Positions 63,864-64,000 of a stretch of DNA of 64,000 nucleotides are shown in pieces (the stretch's first letter is position 1; every line of letters starts with the position of its first letter). The notes beneath the pieces are model-generated. The model saw only the letters and a list, made by a program, of their open reading frames with translations, was not told where the DNA came from and did no database searches. A program made the position numbers and the translations under genes. Origin of the DNA: Pantoea cypripedii (GTDB lineage: Bacteria > Pseudomonadota > Gammaproteobacteria > Enterobacterales > Enterobacteriaceae); the NCBI RefSeq assembly GCF_002095535.1, contig NZ_MLJI01000002.1, positions 71,786 to 135,785 on the forward strand. The letters run 5' to 3'.

Positions 63864-64000
63864 TCACCCGCCCCAGCGATACATCCTTCTCGGGTGTCCA
63901 ATCTTGCCGTACTGCATTTCAACGGCCAGAAAGCCCGCATCCACGCAGTGCTCCAGATAACGTCGGATGGTGGTTTTACTCAGCCCGGTTTCGTTCACCA
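63864..64000 (-). CDS. CitB-family response regulator, C-terminal part (runs off the window)
   Basis: The minus strand encodes VNETGLSKTTIRRYLEHCVD followed by AGFLAVEMQYGKIGHPRRMY and RWGG, then TGA. This is the C-terminal helix-turn-helix of DpiA/DcuR/CitB-type response regulators, which control di- and tricarboxylate metabolism with a paired sensor kinase. Only the last 45 codons are inside the window. A citrate or dicarboxylate sensor next to a fec system would be sensible but cannot be confirmed here. Confidence 0.75.
   Translation of the reverse strand, partial: VNETGLSKTTIRRYLEHCVDAGFLAVEMQYGKIGHPRRMYRWGG

Noticed and set aside
1..64000. CRISPR arrays, tRNA or rRNA genes
   Set aside because: No regularly spaced identical direct repeats and no tRNA- or rRNA-like sequences were recognised by eye; a tRNAscan/Infernal run would settle it.

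Overview
The window looks like accessory DNA from an Enterobacterales member of the Pantoea/Erwinia type. The supporting signs are an H-NS/StpA-type protein, complete enterobacterial cus and fec operons, a three-subunit membrane-bound sugar/aldonate dehydrogenase, and intergenic hairpins built on a GCGCGAT-AAATCGCGC core. A TraX-family gene beside the H-NS paralogue and many catabolic and toxin cassettes without housekeeping genes suggest a large plasmid or a genomic island. That is inference; no replication or partition gene is present.

Region 1 (1-9.2 kb): decayed IS3-family and transporter fragments come first. An aldo/keto reductase gene then converges on a tightly packed seven-gene minus-strand operon: an AfsA-type butyrolactone-synthase-like protein, an unknown protein, a 4-OT tautomerase, an HAD phosphatase, an MFS exporter, a carboxymuconolactone-decarboxylase-like protein and a thiolase. 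A thioester/acyl-CoA reductase lies divergently. This reads as an undescribed butyrolactone/butenolide-type small-molecule (signal?) pathway. A 12-bp palindrome CTAGCTAGCTAG occurs at both ends of this block, each time beside a truncated gene, so the joins could be artificial.

Region 2 (9.4-17.7 kb): a giant, compositionally mosaic protein of about 2,400 aa, split by a -1 frameshift. It carries about eight degenerate 75-91-aa repeats and a 12-aa C-terminal repeat, and is followed by a four-helix membrane protein. It is a candidate secreted effector or polymorphic toxin.

Region 3 (18-25 kb): a Ugp-like ABC importer operon with a metallophosphoesterase resembling ADP-ribose/CDP-alcohol diphosphatases, then traX-like, an H-NS paralogue and a small conserved protein.

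Region 4 (25.2-38.2 kb): an acid-sugar catabolic regulon with an OtnK-type kinase, a single-Cys Asp/Glu-racemase-fold protein, an FMN alpha-hydroxyacid dehydrogenase, a leaderless binding protein, a LacI regulator, an MFS permease and an OtnC homologue that lacks expected active-site residues. A periplasmic oxidation cluster follows (lactonase, cupin, triheme cytochrome c, Tat-exported small subunit, GMC flavoprotein). Four copies of a LacI-type operator tie the catabolic part together.

Region 5 (38.3-49.1 kb): a ShET2/OspD/EspL-like cysteine-protease effector, a HigBA-type toxin-antitoxin pair, and a complete copper/silver cusRS-cusCFBA locus with a CusR box.

Region 6 (49.1-64 kb): a Tat-type cupin, an amino-acid ABC importer with an FAD amine oxidase under a LacI regulator (two perfect TGAGACCGGTCTCA operators), a complete fecIRABCDE ferric-siderophore system with a Fur-box-like dyad, a secreted ADP-ribosyltransferase toxin of the pertussis/heat-labile enterotoxin A class, and the 3' end of a CitB-family response regulator. 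Three unrelated toxin/effector candidates (9.4, 38.3 and 62.4 kb) in one window point to a host-associated lifestyle.
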